Assembly (NCBI GenBank): GCA_015680685.1
Contig: MNCI01033682.1
Span: 401,109-465,108, forward strand
Length of the DNA stretch: 64,000 nucleotides
Source: Gnetum montanum
Taxonomy: Eukaryota > Streptophyta > Gnetopsida > Gnetales > Gnetaceae
Reading direction: 5' to 3'
Below, one piece after another: positions 21,101 to 32,225 of the stretch. Below the pieces are notes generated by a model. The model did no database searches. It worked only from the letters and a program-made list of their open reading frames with translations, and was not told the DNA's origin. Every line of letters begins with the position of its first letter. Position 1 is the first letter of the stretch. The position numbers were made by a program, and so were the translations under genes.

Positions 21101-22205
21101 ACGGAATTTGCCCGTTTTTGCTTTACTCAAAACCTCACTCAACAATCCCGAAAGCAATGTAATTATATTCTTGGAAGTTAATTATAGAGTTTGCAGTTGA
21201 TCTGCTGGGTATTCTCAACAGATATTCCTGACAACCGTAACAGGAATCAGGAATCATAATTTCGTTTGGTCACGTACGATGGTCTTCTCAAAGTTTTGCA
21301 GAGCGTCGCCTCCGAATTAATATGCAATGATAATACTAATCCTATCAATTGAACTTAATGAGACTAATCCTATTAATTTTATACCTTCGTGTTTTGAAGC
21401 TTTAATTTGCCACTGTTGCTTTGTATGCATTCTGATTCAGAGAGCTTAGCTTTTCATTTCAGATACAGCTTGGGAGAATCTAGAACAGACGAAGCAGCAG
21501 TTCAGATAAACATGTAGAATACAGTGCTGCTATTGCCATGACCCACAAAATACATATGGAAAAAGATGGCAATCAATTCAATTCTATGATCATGTAACCT
21601 GATCTGATCTGATCTGATCAAAGGTAATCTTGGTGGGCTCTTCCAGGAGCGTAATCTTTAATCGTATCAGACAAGTAAGCTAGTTGCCTGCGTGCATGGG
21701 GGCTTGTCAGACTTTAAAAGCTTGGATTTTTTCACGGATCCGGATTCGATACAGGGGCAAAATAATTCGTGAAAAAGAAGCTTTATTGTGCCTCTTACAG
21801 AAATGAAAGTGACAGACAGCTACATACATATTTATGATACATCTGGGTAGGTAGGCGGCAATTATCCACGAGTGGAAATCTCTTTTTCTTATCTGCCAAG
21901 GCCCACGGCATCTCTCGCAGGCGACGACAAATCTTAAATTGTCATCTTTCGCCTCCGCAAATGGCGCGCCGTCGCTATAAAGTGTGGCAAGTTGTGGACT
22001 GTTGGGTGTAAAATCCAATAAATGCGACTGGTTTGGTTTCTCCTTTAGATGTTGAACTTGAACTTGGGTAGCCGTTGAGCGTAAGGATTCATAAATCTTA
22101 AGCTGCTGTAGATTTGCTTAAGGATTCGTAAATCTTAAGCTGTAAATAGAACAATAGAAATGGGTGTATGTGGTCTGAAAAGAATTTCAAGATTGATCCA
22201 GGAAG
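21101..22205. other. Less AT-rich segment, possibly single-copy
   Basis: This stretch is richer in G+C than its neighbours and shows no transposon homology I can recognise. It holds a GATCT pentamer run (about 21598-21620), the orphan ORF at 21707-22018 and a repeated 24-bp motif (TAAGGATTC-TAAATCTTAAGCTG near 22081 and 22120). It may be a remnant of host sequence such as a promoter or 5' exon, but nothing proves that. Confidence 0.35.
21707..22018 (-). CDS. Orphan ORF, 103 codons, unknown
   Basis: Frame opens MDFTPNSPQLATLYSDG and contains VACERCRGPWQIRKRDF and a short hydrophobic stretch (INMYVAVCHFHF). It lies in the only segment without visible transposon homology, and its codon composition is less AT-biased than its surroundings. 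There is no domain I recognise and no clear splice context. It could be a fragment of a host gene or chance. Confidence 0.2.
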   Translation of the reverse strand: MDFTPNSPQLATLYSDGAPFAEAKDDNLRFVVACERCRGPWQIRKRDFHSWIIAAYLPRCIINMYVAVCHFHFCKRHNKASFSRIILPLYRIRIREKIQAFKV

Positions 22206-22872
22206 AACTGTATAATTTTAAAAATACTAAAAATGAAATTGATGCAACACCCAGCAAATCATGCAAACAAATGTGCTTTAAAACAATTTTATAAGGGTAC
22301 ATTAGAAGGTATACTTTTACTCTTTTCTTTGTAAATCCTTTAAAAATAATTGGCTGATCATTCAATTTCTCACTGGCAGTTGAGAAGAATCTTGATCACT
22401 TAAAAGATTGTCAAGATTCAAAAGTGAAAAACTGTACAATTTCTAAAATACAAAAAGTGAAAGTGATGCAACCCTTAGCAAATCATGCAGCCAAATATGT
22501 CCTAAAACAATTTGATAAATACAATCAAGGGTATATATTCAACTCTTTTTCTGCCAATCTTTATAAGAAAATAAACTAATGATTTAAGCTACTTCTCAGT
22601 AGCCAAAATTAACTCAACTTGACCTACCATTCTGGGAATGACAGCAAGGTACAGTCATGGTAAGGTACCGCACAATTTCTAAAATAAGAGAAGTGAAATG
22701 AATGCAACACCCAACAAATCATGCAATCAACCATGCTTTAAAACAATTTAATAACTATAGTCAACGATATATACTGAACACTATTTCTCTGTGAATACTT
22801 GTGAGATAATAAATTAATGGTCACACCTACTTTCCATCTGCCAAAACTAACTTACTGTACATACAGTAGTAG
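22206..22872. repeat. Three imperfect tandem copies of a 224-236-bp unit
   Basis: The block TRYAATTTNTAAAATA ... GTGATGCAACACCC-AGCAAATCATGCA ... TTTAAAACAATTT recurs starting near 22211, 22435 and 22671. The copies are diverged. No coding content. Confidence 0.75.
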
Positions 22873-23136
22873 AATTTATCTTCTAAAATAATGGTAAAGC
22901 TCAATAATAATAATAAAGTGCTTGTTTCTGACGTAGTAAAACTTGAATTCGAACTTGAATCTTAAGACACACCAATCCAATATAACAGTTTCATTATCGG
23001 ATTCCAAAATAAAACTGAGCATGTACCTCTTATATATCAGATAGCATCACAGGGAACCCCACAGCATGGTTGGTAACATGTAACACGTGAACGTTGAAAA
23101 TGTAGAAAGCATCTCATCATGGGCTTTGAAAGGAGG
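22873..23136. other. Spacer, nothing seen
   Basis: AT-rich, no coding frame or repeat family recognised. Confidence 0.5.
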
Positions 23137-24140
23137 CCTGGCCTTATGATTAGTTTGTGTTGCTTTTTACAAAATATTGTCTATTGTCTTCTAACCACCC
23201 AGCGGTTAGGGCCCAGTCGTGGGTTCCATTCCATGTCCATGCCCTCCTGCTAGTAACATCACTCCAGCTCATGTTCATGGACATAATTGTGGAACTTGGC
23301 TCCTACAATTCACTGCAGATGTCACCTTGTCATTATGCATGCCTGCATTGAATTTTCTGTATGCATGAGGTTGGTGTTAGTTTAGTGTTAGGGCAACGTT
23401 GGGTTATAGATTTTAAAGAAATTTCTAATAAACAATTTAAAAATTACTCATTAAAAATTTACTTATAGGTTACTATCATGTGTTTGACATACAAGTCTAA
23501 AAAACATTCCATAAGAAAAAGAATTCTGAAACTGCTTAATAAAAATTCACCCTCTCATCCCTTTCCCTTGAGTATTTCTTCTGTATTGCAGGTTCTTATA
23601 GTGCTTTCATCCCTTTCCCTTGTGTTTTTTTTGTTCATGTGGCTTATGATTATCATGAAATCCAACTTTAGGTCATAAGTGAATAAAAATCCATAAAAAC
23701 AATTATAAGACTTTTTCCTGTACAAACAGGGTCTCCCTTTCCTAGGTGGAATCCTAGGAGGGCTAGTGGATACACTTAGACTCAAACTTAGATCTTACCA
23801 TTTGAGAAATAAGCAACTTACCATCCTTGCAAATAATGGTCCCAAGAACAATTATGAAATAGTAAAAATTCAGTTTGAGCTTCATATCATGCTGTCATCC
23901 CTTCCTGTATGTATTCTTTGTATATGTTGACTTGCAGTTATCATTCAATCCAACTCTAAATCAAAGGTTTGATTCCAATAAACAACACTAAGTTATGGAT
24001 TTTTAAACAAATTCTATGAAAAATATTCTAAAACTACGTGATGCAAATTCAATTTCAACTTCATATCATACTCTCATTTTTCTCAGTTTTTTTGTGTGTG
24101 TATGTTGACATGTGGTTATCATGCAATCAAAATTTTCGCT
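23137..24140. repeat. Cluster of SINE-like pieces and tandem segments
   Basis: Plus-strand bodies like the SINE at 724-860 recur near 23391 (GGCAACGTTGGGTTATAG) and 23966 (GGTTTGATTCC then AACAACACTAAGTTATGG). A third piece on the minus strand (23835-23708) has an A box (GGATGGTAAGTTGC) and B box (AGTTTGAGTCTAAG) and matches the SINE at 32225-32090. A segment with TCATATCATGCTNTCATCCC and GTTATCATGCAATCCAA is repeated two to three times (23560-24130). Boundaries are approximate. Confidence 0.45.
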
Positions 24141-24280
24141 CTTAATATTTTACCTGCTTATCAAGTTAAATTATTTTGAAGATTTGGAAGGCTTTAATTT
24201 TGATATTAATTTGAAACAAGCAAGCCCCCTGTCTACAAGCATGCAAGTAATTTGCAATTTATAATGCCAAGTATGCATGC

Positions 24281-24485
24281 AAGTGAATAGTGTATCTAAT
24301 TTTGGGGGTAGGGTGTTAAAACTTGAAAAGAATGACCATAAGTACACTCCAAGAATTATAGAGTAACATAATGATGAGAGTCTATATGAAAGTGAGTAGT
24401 GTATGTAATTTGGGGTGATGGGGTGTCAGAACCTAAAAGAATGACCATAAATATAGCCCAAGAATTATAGCTTATTATAAAAGAA
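24281..24485. repeat. 109-bp tandem duplication
   Basis: The unit beginning AAGTGAATAGTGTATCTAAT at 24281 restarts at 24390 as AAGTGAGTAGTGTATGTAAT, and both run through GAATGACCATAA and CCAAGAATTATAG. The copies differ at several sites. Confidence 0.75.
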
Positions 24486-24839
24486 TAACCATTTGAGCCA
24501 CCTATCACTAGCAATCTAATTTAAAAACCATTATATGCAAAATAAGCAATCCACTTATTTTTGTATTTTATACCTTGTATATATAAATTTTCATAATTAA
24601 TTAGTTAAACTCAACAAGCAATAAGAATACAAATTAAGAAGATACATGTGACATTTTTCTTCAATGAAAACTAGACGCTACATCCTTTCCTTCATAGTTT
24701 TAGGAGGTTTTTGTCTGGTTTTTTACAACCAAGATTTTGGTAATTTACTAGTTGTACTCAAATTTTGATAAACATTTGCAAAGAATTGGTTGCTCCTAGG
24801 ATTTCTTTCCCCAATGGGGGATTCCAAACCACTCTAAGT

Positions 24840-26060
24840 GTTTTTGCTTGATGCTTAAGTTGGAGATGTTATTCAAAATGTTGATTCACTTGTTGCTAAA
24901 TAATCCAACTCTAGATTTAATTCTTCCTAATGATGTGCATGAGTTTGTTGTTACCGATCAAACATCATGATATATTTTTGTTTAAAAATTGGGTTATTTA
25001 CCTCATAGCTAGAACTCTACTTTGCAACTAAATGATGTATTGTAAAAACATAATATTAAAGTTGTTCATGCTAAGTATTTCTCTAGTTTCTTTTACTTGC
25101 TAAATTAGACAGTGAAAAAAAAAAAGATATTGGATATGTTATACATAAGCATAATGTGTTGATTTTTTGTAAGTGGACTCCAAACTTAATGTTAATTCTG
25201 AAGAACACTAGAAGGTTCCTTATTTTGTTTGAGCTTTTCAATTTGCCTTTGATTTTTCAAAGGGTTAAACAACAAATTATTAGCCTTAGACCAATAAAAC
25301 ATTTAGAATCTATTTCTATTCTATATTATTTATGAAGTAAATAATTTATTGAAATAGATCTGTGTAACCACAAAAAGGAACTTGTGTTGTAAGAAGGCAG
25401 GAAGAATTACTTTTAACCAACTACATTTTATAATATTCCTAAGTCCTATAGTTTTTGGTCATAGTGAAGGGTATGAGTTTAATGATTGTCCTTTTTTGAT
25501 TAAAAAAGAGGAAGTAAAGAAGAGAAAAAATGAGTTAAAATAGAAACTAAGGACAATCTTGGAAATGCATAACAAGAGGATAGAAATATTTACCAACATT
25601 TTTACTTTTGCTTCAAAATATGCTAATAAGTCTCCTAGAGATATGCAAAAAGTTGTTAATTTAGGTCTATCTTCATCTATTAAAAAGGTTGAATGTAGAA
25701 GAAAAATATTAATATACAATCAAATAATAATGTTCAAAAGAAAACTATGATTGACATAGAGGGTTTTCAACATGTGGTTTTCCAAAAATGGTAGTTCATT
25801 GGTGATTGATTTTTCTCAATCTATGCATTCTGATAAGACATCACTCTCACATTTTGATGTTTCTACCTTTGTTAGTAAGGCTACTGCTACAACACAACCT
25901 CTTGTAAGTGTATTAAAATTTTATGATGTTTTAAATTCAAAGATGATTCTTGAAGATAATATAGAGCTTAACACACAACACAACCTCTTGTAAGTGTATT
26001 AAATTTTTATGATGTTTTAAATTCAAAGATGATTCTTGAAGATAATACAGAGCTTAACAC
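24840..26060 (+). pseudogene. LINE B ORF1 remnant
   Basis: In-frame pieces align by eye with LINE A ORF1: AKYFSSFFYLLN near 25070 against ARYYARNVILAKL, and FELFNLPLIFQRVKQQIIS near 25230 against VELHNLPLIFSSVERDIMS. The end of the region (25830-26060) is a duplicated Val/Leu-rich stretch reading PLVSVLKFYDVLN. No zinc knuckle remains. Confidence 0.5.
25889..26060 (+). repeat. 86-bp tandem duplication in LINE B
   Basis: The unit ACAACACAACCTCTTGTAAG... at 25889-25974 is repeated almost without change at 25975-26060 (two or three mismatches). The near-identity, inside a badly decayed LINE, implies a duplication much younger than the LINE. Confidence 0.9.
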
Positions 26061-26399
26061 ATCAAATAGGATGGGGATTTTCTCCCCCCACTCAACCATG
26101 ATTATTTTTTCTTGAAATATTCAAAGTTTGATTGATTGACTTTGACATGTTCATGTAGAAAATTTTTTCTAGCAATAACAATTTAATATTGATTTTATTT
26201 TTTTATAAGATATCAAAATTTCCATGCTACAATGACTTATATTACAAATGATATCTTATTGAATAACAGTTGCATTTCTATAGCACATTTTTTTTGAAAG
26301 GTAATGTTTCTATCATCATTCATCATTACTGGATTAGTAAAATGATTAAGCAAGGATGTGATAGTGATAATAGAGCTATTTAGATCATTTTTGATGGAC

Positions 26400-26640
26400 A
26401 TAGTTATCCTTCAGGTTATGTAGCATTTATGCTCCTAATAATTCTATAGCTAGAATTGAATTATGACATGAACTTTTAAATATTCATCCCAAAGTTTCTT
26501 AGCTCATGGGTACAAACTTTAATAAGATTGAGTCTACAAGTGATAGACTTGGAGGCAAAAGTTTTCACCTCTTTTTATCAAAAAAATTTATATGGGATAA
26601 TTTTATTTAACAAATTGTTATAAATTATGTTATAACTTTA
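26400..26640 (+). pseudogene. LINE B endonuclease remnant
   Basis: In frame from about 26432: PNNSIARIEL-HELLNIHPKVS, then NFNKIESTSDRLGGKSF, then SLGIIFKKLSIEF. These match the PNN..R..LW.EL, GDFN.IE..DK.GG blocks of plant L1 endonucleases. The GDFN motif has become TNFN. Confidence 0.6.
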
Positions 26641-27349
26641 ATCTTTCTTAGTCACTCACTTGGAATAATTTTCAAGAAGCTAAGTATAGAATTCTGAGTA
26701 AACTGCACAAATTTTATTTGTCTCATAGTTTTAATTAGCATATGTAAGATACCATTAAAACTTTTCATGATGAAGCTTTATCAAATCATTATCACATAAA
26801 GATTTGTTTATCTTTTGCAAACATAGCTAAACTTTTATTTAATTCTATATTACATGAATGCTTTTGCTTTTTCTTCTAATCAAGGGCTCATACTTATTTG
26901 TCTTTGAAACACAAAACTTAAGCCTCAAGGTATAGAAGGTTGGGTTGATTGTTGGATGCAGACTACTAGCAGGATCTGTTTTATTGCTCATTACATATGA
27001 TGATAATTTGTTGCTAAGGGTAGTTCTACTATACATAATATTGATCAATCTTGGTTCAATTATCTCATGAGCTTACTTAAGATCCCTCCAATATTAATTT
27101 GCAAAGTGCTTTTTATTTTGCAAAGGTTGCCAGGTAAGCTTGGGATGGTCATTAGGCTAAGAGCTCTATCATTAAAAGTTAGCTTTCTTGGGTAAAAATC
27201 CAAGATGAAAATTGCAAATAATTTTTAAAATATCTTAAAGGAAATAACCGTTTACCTTCACTAAGAAGATTCATAATGGACATGATGTTCTTCATGAGCC
27301 AAAAGAAATTACCAACTATATTACTCTTTAATTTCAGATAATCTTTTTC

Positions 27350-28330
27350 TTAGAAGGCTTTGATGCGAAGGCATTCCAAGTAGTTGCTTCCCGTATTCCT
27401 TCCATGGTCAAACTTGAACATAATCAATTACTTGATTCAAATATTTCTCTAGATGAATTAAAGGTTGCTTGTTTTGGCATGGTTAATGGAAAAGCTTTTA
27501 GTTTTGATTATTAAACTATTGAATTTTTTAAATGTCATTGAGACCTAATTGCTACTAATCTCTATTCTATTGTTATGGAAAGTCTTCCCAAGGGTATTCT
27601 AGGAAGTTATCTAAATAAAAAAGTTATTAGACTTATTTCAAAAGAAATAGACTTATCTTATATTATCAATTAGTAACCTATTACTCTACTAAATTTTGTT
27701 TATAAAATTTTAGCTAAGTGTCTTGCTAAGAGCCTACAAGTTATTCTTTCATATATTATATATCCAAAAAAAAACTAGATTTTTTTTTTTAAAAATCTAT
27801 TCTTTTTAATATTATTACTACTTAGGAACATATGCAATGGGTAGAAGATGCTAATTAAAATATTAATTTTATTAAACTTGATTATGTCAAAGCCTATGAT
27901 TAGATTGAATGAGGATTTCTCATTGTTTGCTTCCATAAAGTTGATTTTAGTTGTAAATTTATAAATATGATTCATTATCTTTTTGCTGATACTAATGCTT
28001 GTGTTGTTACAATAGTAAGCATAAGTCCATTTTTATCAACAGATTTGTCAAGCAAGGTTGCCCTTTTGCTCCTTATTTGTTTATACTTGCTCATGATTTC
28101 CTTTGTCATGCACTTTATTATGACAAACAAGATGATTTTATTAATGAAATATTAATTTTGGCCATTAGAAACTATTCCTAAATATGCATTTTGCTGATGA
28201 ATATTTTTTTGTGGTGAAGAATGAACAACTTTCTCTAATATATTTATTCAAGTGTATTGATGAATATTGTAAGTTATCTGGGTCAAAAATAAATTGGCAA
28301 AATTCTTTTTTTTTTAATAACCAAGATGAC
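27350..28330 (+). pseudogene. LINE B reverse transcriptase (broken)
   Basis: Blocks in order: KAFSFDY-TIEFFK (KAPGPDG..EFF type, near 27495), PITLLNFVYKILAKCLAKSL (near 27680, the P.SL....K...K.L..R motif), FIKLDYVKAYD-IEW (near 27868, catalytic D.-AFD type), VKQGCPFAPYLFILAHDFL (28046-28110) and MHFADEYFFV (28184-28213, the FADD motif with the second Asp changed to Glu). Two or more frame shifts and stops. The FADE change alone would abolish catalysis. Confidence 0.8.
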
Positions 28331-28479
28331 TATTCTTTATTATGCAATAAGGAATGAAGAATTATTTCAAAAAATGACATCGGTAAAGTGTTGTACATTC
28401 CCTTTTCTTTCAAGGATGCTTTGTTAAGTCTTTGAGATTTTTTTCGTAGAAAGTAGAATGTAAAATTAGTAAGTGAAAA

Positions 28480-29700
28480 GAAAACAAGCTTACTATGTCA
28501 CGTAAATATTTAGTTTGTAAATTTAAATTATTTTCCGCTCATGTTTATTATTCATCTCATTGGGCTCCTATAAGATCTTCTTATGTTAAGCTGGAAAAAC
28601 TTATTAGAAATTTTTGTAGAATAGTAGTGAGGAAAAGAAAGGCCTTTGTTCGGTTGCTTGGTATTCTTATGCTCAACCACAAAAAAAGAAAAAAAAAGAA
28701 AAAGGAATGAAGATTGGGTCTTCTTAACACCTATAATCAAATTTTAGCTTTAGCTATTAAATGGGTTGCTAACTCTTTTGACTGTAGTAGTGTTTAGAGT
28801 ATTATTTTATTTAAGAGACTTGAATAGGTTTTCTCTAAAAAAGAATTTGTTTGGCAAGGCACATCTATTCATAATTAGCTTTTATATCTTGCTTTGGTTT
28901 TACAACAAGGTTCTTTTGATACTAAGCAAATTTGAAAAGTTTGGCTCTAGATTAGTAATTTTAGTATTTCAACAAAATCATAGTTCCCTCAAATACTATG
29001 AATGATTGATTGCTTGCTCATAGTCTACCTCTTGCTATTGTAAGGCCTTGATTAGCTTCTTGTTGATACCAATGAGGTGTTATTTTTGTAATATCACATA
29101 GAATCAATGGATGCCTTGGTATGAATTTCAAGCTACCTATACTATTTCAAATTGTATGTGAAATACTTTCTTGAGTATTATTCAACTACTTGAAGGTTCT
29201 ATTGCTTTTTCCTCTACCTATGAATCATTTTTTAGTCTCAAGTAAATTAATAACTCCTCTTTCTTTTCTTACAGTACTCCTAGAGCATGCTCTTTTCTAA
29301 ACTTAAGAGTTTCTATTATTGCTAAATGCAATAAATTTTGCTCACTTGATAATTCTAAAAGGTGATGACATACTAAATTTAAAAGATCTTGGAAGCTTCC
29401 TTTCCTTTCCTAAAATTAAGTATTTCATGTGGTATCTTCTTGAAAAATATCTTTCTATTAGATGATGTTTCATGTATTTGGGTATGACAAAGCCTAAATG
29501 TATGATATGTAACTTAGTTGATGAATTTCTTTATTCATTTTATGATTGTATTTTTGCCATGTTTGCTTGGAATTTGGGGTTTTTGCTATTAATAATTTCT
29601 ATTCTAATTGGAAAGAAGCTTTTCTTGAAGATTCTCCTCCCCTTTCATAGGAGTTTCTTTCTATTTAGAAGTGCATTTTGCATTCTATTTTGAAAAATAG
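28480..29700 (+). pseudogene. LINE B RT thumb and zinc-binding domain
   Basis: LFSAHVYYSSHWAPIRSSYVK (28530-28590) and GLLNTYNQILALAIKWVA (28716-28770) match the region after the RT palm in plant L1s; an A-rich tract (28678-28706) interrupts it. WKLPFLSKIKYFMWYLL (29392-29445) and CMICNLVDEFLYSFYDCIFAMFAW (29496-29568) are the zf-RVT domain with its ligand Cys residues. Frames change between blocks. Confidence 0.75.
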
Positions 29701-29750
29701 ATGTGATATTTTCATAATCATGCAACTATACATGATGAGTTCATCATGCT

Positions 29751-30321
29751 TGTGACATCTTGCTCCTTGATGTCATGGAAAATGTCAAATATATGTTATA
29801 TTAGACATTAAAAATAAGAAGATAATGTGAAAACATCAAATATGTGTAACATTCAACATTATGCATAAAGAAAATAACATGGAAAATGTAGGAGGAAAAA
29901 GAAAAGAATGTTTTATTAATGTGAATAACATGTTTATATCATGCTTTGAGTATTCCTTGGGGTTATCTTCCTTTAGCATCTATCCCTTAGAGGCTATCCA
30001 ACATTGCCACCATGGTTAGGTCTACAAACAACTAAAAGGGATAGCCAATCCTCTTCATGTCCTAGTTCATTCAACACTTGTTACTCACCTTTACCAACTC
30101 TACAACTCTATGTTGATAAGACCTCTAATGCCCAAGTATAAATATCTTAGGTCAAACCCACAAAACTTATCTTGAGAGACATGCCTATTATTACAACGTG
30201 TCCTTTTGAGTCTTAATTATGACTTGTCCTTTCAAGTCTTATTAAAATAAACTTAAAGTTAGTTATGAAGAGACACCATATTCATTATGCAATAGCACCA
30301 TTCAAGAATAGGGATATGACA
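29751..30321 (+). mobile_element. Solo LTR, 571 bp, TSD ATGCT
   Basis: Begins TGTGACATC and ends GATATGACA, flanked on both sides by ATGCT (29746-29750 and 30322-30326), a perfect 5-bp target duplication. A second member of the family lies inverted at 61410-61959. A block around TCTATCCCTTAGAGGC is highly similar in both. The first 110 bp contain many GACATT/AATGTC-type hexamers. The LTR sits in the 3' part of LINE B. Which superfamily it comes from cannot be told from the LTR alone. Confidence 0.85.
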
Positions 30322-30449
30322 ATGCTTAAAAAACTTAATGTTGTTCAACTTGTTAGTTTTTAAGTTAAGTCTCAAGTTGGCAGTGCTTTGCTAAAGGTTA
30401 ATAATCTTCTTTAGCTAATGGAATCTTGGATTAGTAGTGTACAACCTTT

Positions 30450-30565
30450 ATTGTTATGCTATAATAACCAAAAAGCACTTTCATATTAACCTCTCCATCA
30501 AATTTATACATAATTTGTTTCCATTTATGACTTAAAATGAAATGGAAATTATCAATATCATATCT
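30450..30565 (+). repeat. Dispersed repeat, copy 1
   Basis: GCACTTTCATATTAACCTCTCCATC ... ATACATAATTTGTTTCC ... AATGAAATGGAAATTA matches 31930-32012 with moderate divergence. Both copies lie close to the solo LTR at 30605-31470, on either side of it. No coding content. Confidence 0.6.
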
Positions 30566-30615
30566 AGGAATACCAAACTTTGCTTTTGGCATTATCTTAG
30601 AGGCTGATGGGACGC

Positions 30616-30712
30616 GATATCGCATCAGCCACGATATCGCGTACGCGATATCGCATCTTCCCCTGCGATATCACGTATGTGAAATCGTAGTGTGTCACCA
30701 AATCTATAAATA
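30616..30712 (+). promoter_or_regulatory. Solo LTR promoter: five hexamers and TATA box
   Basis: GATATC at 30616, 30633, 30647, 30667 and GAAATC at 30681 (steps 17, 14, 20, 14), most in the longer palindrome CGCGATATCGCR. TATAAATA starts at 30705, 18 bases after the last hexamer, the same gap as in the E2 LTR. Confidence 0.7.
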
Positions 30713-31358
30713 AGAGGTGGCTCTCCCTTGTTGCTCAATCTAGATCTAGACCCTTAGCAAAACTCTGACAGTTTTACCTCTCTAGAGATAGAATAATTTC
30801 CATGTGCCCGTAGTAGGAGTCCCAAAGTGAACGGATCTTTATTCGAGCAAATATTGTACCTGAGCACAAGTTTGTGTACGGAAATAAAGATGAACTTTTT
30901 GGATAAACCTTGCGGTGCATGGACTAAGCTAATTAGGACTTTAATATTGTTAATTTTTTAAATGCTTTATTAGTTAATTAATCTCTCTCAACTCTCAACA
31001 CTCCTAGTTAAGTGCATTCAATATGACCACTTCGAGCACGTGTGTTATGCTTGGTAATCCCAGTAACGAATAGCGTTTGGTAATCCTAGAAGGTTGCATT
31101 GGTTCAGGGTGTGAACAACAAGTGGGAATGGATACTGATGCTAGGCATTAGAACTTAGTTAATTAAAGTTAGTTACTAAGTATCTTCACCCTTTCCCTCA
31201 TTAGCATAGGAGATAAAACATAAAAGATATAAAAATCACATACCTCAGACTTACTTAACCATACAACCGTGACAAATACAAGTAAGTCTGGGAAGACAAT
31301 GAACGATTAACCTTAAGTGTTCCATAAGGCGTGTAGGCACTTAGTTTGCGGAGTTCGA

Positions 31359-31453
31359 ACGGATCGCACGTGTAACACTCGTATTTGTATGGTTGAGTGT
31401 AGGGGNACGGATCGCACGTGTAACACTCGTATTTGTATGGTTGAGTGTAGGGG
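31359..31453. repeat. 47-bp direct repeat around an n (assembly join)
   Basis: ACGGATCGCACGTGTAACAC... ending GTGTAGGGG occurs immediately before and immediately after n 31406 with no differences. The second copy continues into the LTR end. Unmerged overlapping contig ends explain this better than biology. Confidence 0.8.
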
Positions 31454-31475
31454 TACCTCGCCACTCATCAGAGGC

Positions 31476-32089
31476 AATGATCTATGCTAGAAAAATAACC
31501 ACTTTTATGAAGAAAAAATGATCAAATGATGGCTAAAATAATAACATACACTAGATAATGAAGGGTTGAAACATTTATTCTTGTTGGAATATCATAACAT
31601 CAACAAGAAAAGATAAATAAATTTAATATAAATCTTGGATTTAAAATGAAAGGAAATTCCTCATTTTAAAAATATTGATGCAGCCAACAGAGAATGATGA
31701 CCATGATAGTAGAAACTCTCATAGCAAAAAAATGCTACTAGAAACTCTCATAGTAGTGGAAACGTTAGTGGAGAATGATTATTAAAATAGGAGAAGTATT
31801 AAGATCAACATCTATGCTTTGATACCATGTCAAATTTTAAAATTTAAATGAAAAACAATTAAAAATGAGAGAGAATAGACTAAAGAATGAAAATGGGATT
31901 CCACATCTTAGGCCAAATCAGACCTAAGATAAGGCACTTTCACATTAGCCTCTCAATCTCATTTATACATAATCTATTTCTATCTTTGATATGAAATGAG
32001 ATGGAAATTACCAACAATGTATCAGGAAACTATTGGATTTTTAGGGAAGGTGGGAAAGGATATTTTTCAATACATGTCCAACATGGCAA
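31476..32089. other. AT-rich stretch with second copy of the dispersed repeat
   Basis: GCACTTTCACATTAGCCTCTCAATC ... AATGAGATGGAAATTA at 31930-32012 matches 30450-30565. A short duplicated phrase (AGAAACTCTCATAG) lies near 31708 and 31739. No coding content recognised. Confidence 0.5.
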
Positions 32090-32225
32090 GGTTGTAGTAG
32101 GATTAGTAGATGCAAAAGCCTAACCTCTTCTGACACCAAATCTTGAACCCAAGTCTTATGACTTGAGAAACAAGGACCTAACCATCACTTCAAGGTAGTG
32201 GTCCCTTGGATATCATTATTTCATA
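32090..32225 (-). repeat. tRNA-derived SINE-like repeat
   Basis: Minus strand has TGATGGTTAGGTCC (A-box-like) and, about 35 bp later, GGGTTCAAGATT (B-box-like). A second copy lies at 23835-23708. No clear target duplication. Confidence 0.5.

Larger units (their letters stand above)
24680..30470 (+). mobile_element. LINE B: decayed L1-type retrotransposon, cut by a solo LTR
   Basis: On the plus strand: ORF1 remnants (about 24840-25750, with FELFNLPLIFQRV near 25230 matching LINE A VELHNLPLIFSSV), an 86-bp tandem duplication (25889-26060), endonuclease (26400-26640), RT (27350-28330), thumb region (28480-28770) and zinc domain (29380-29600). The 3' end resumes after the solo LTR at 29751-30321 and continues to about 30470. 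It has far more stops than LINE A, so it is older. Limits are approximate. Confidence 0.75.
30605..31470 (+). mobile_element. Solo LTR of the GATATC (E3) family, TSD GAGGC
   Basis: Starts TGATGGGA, ends CACTCATCA, and is flanked by GAGGC at 30600-30604 and 31471-31475. It is the same family as the E3 LTR (62128-63074), in opposite orientation. Its upstream part has GATATC at 30616, 30633, 30647 and 30667 and GAAATC at 30681, then TATAAATA at 30705-30712. A 47-bp stretch on either side of the n at 31406 is repeated exactly, which looks like unmerged contig ends, so the true LTR is probably about 48 bp shorter. Confidence 0.9.

Noticed and set aside
21707-22018. Orphan 103-codon frame as a real host gene
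   Set aside because: No domain, homologue or splice context; listed only at low confidence.
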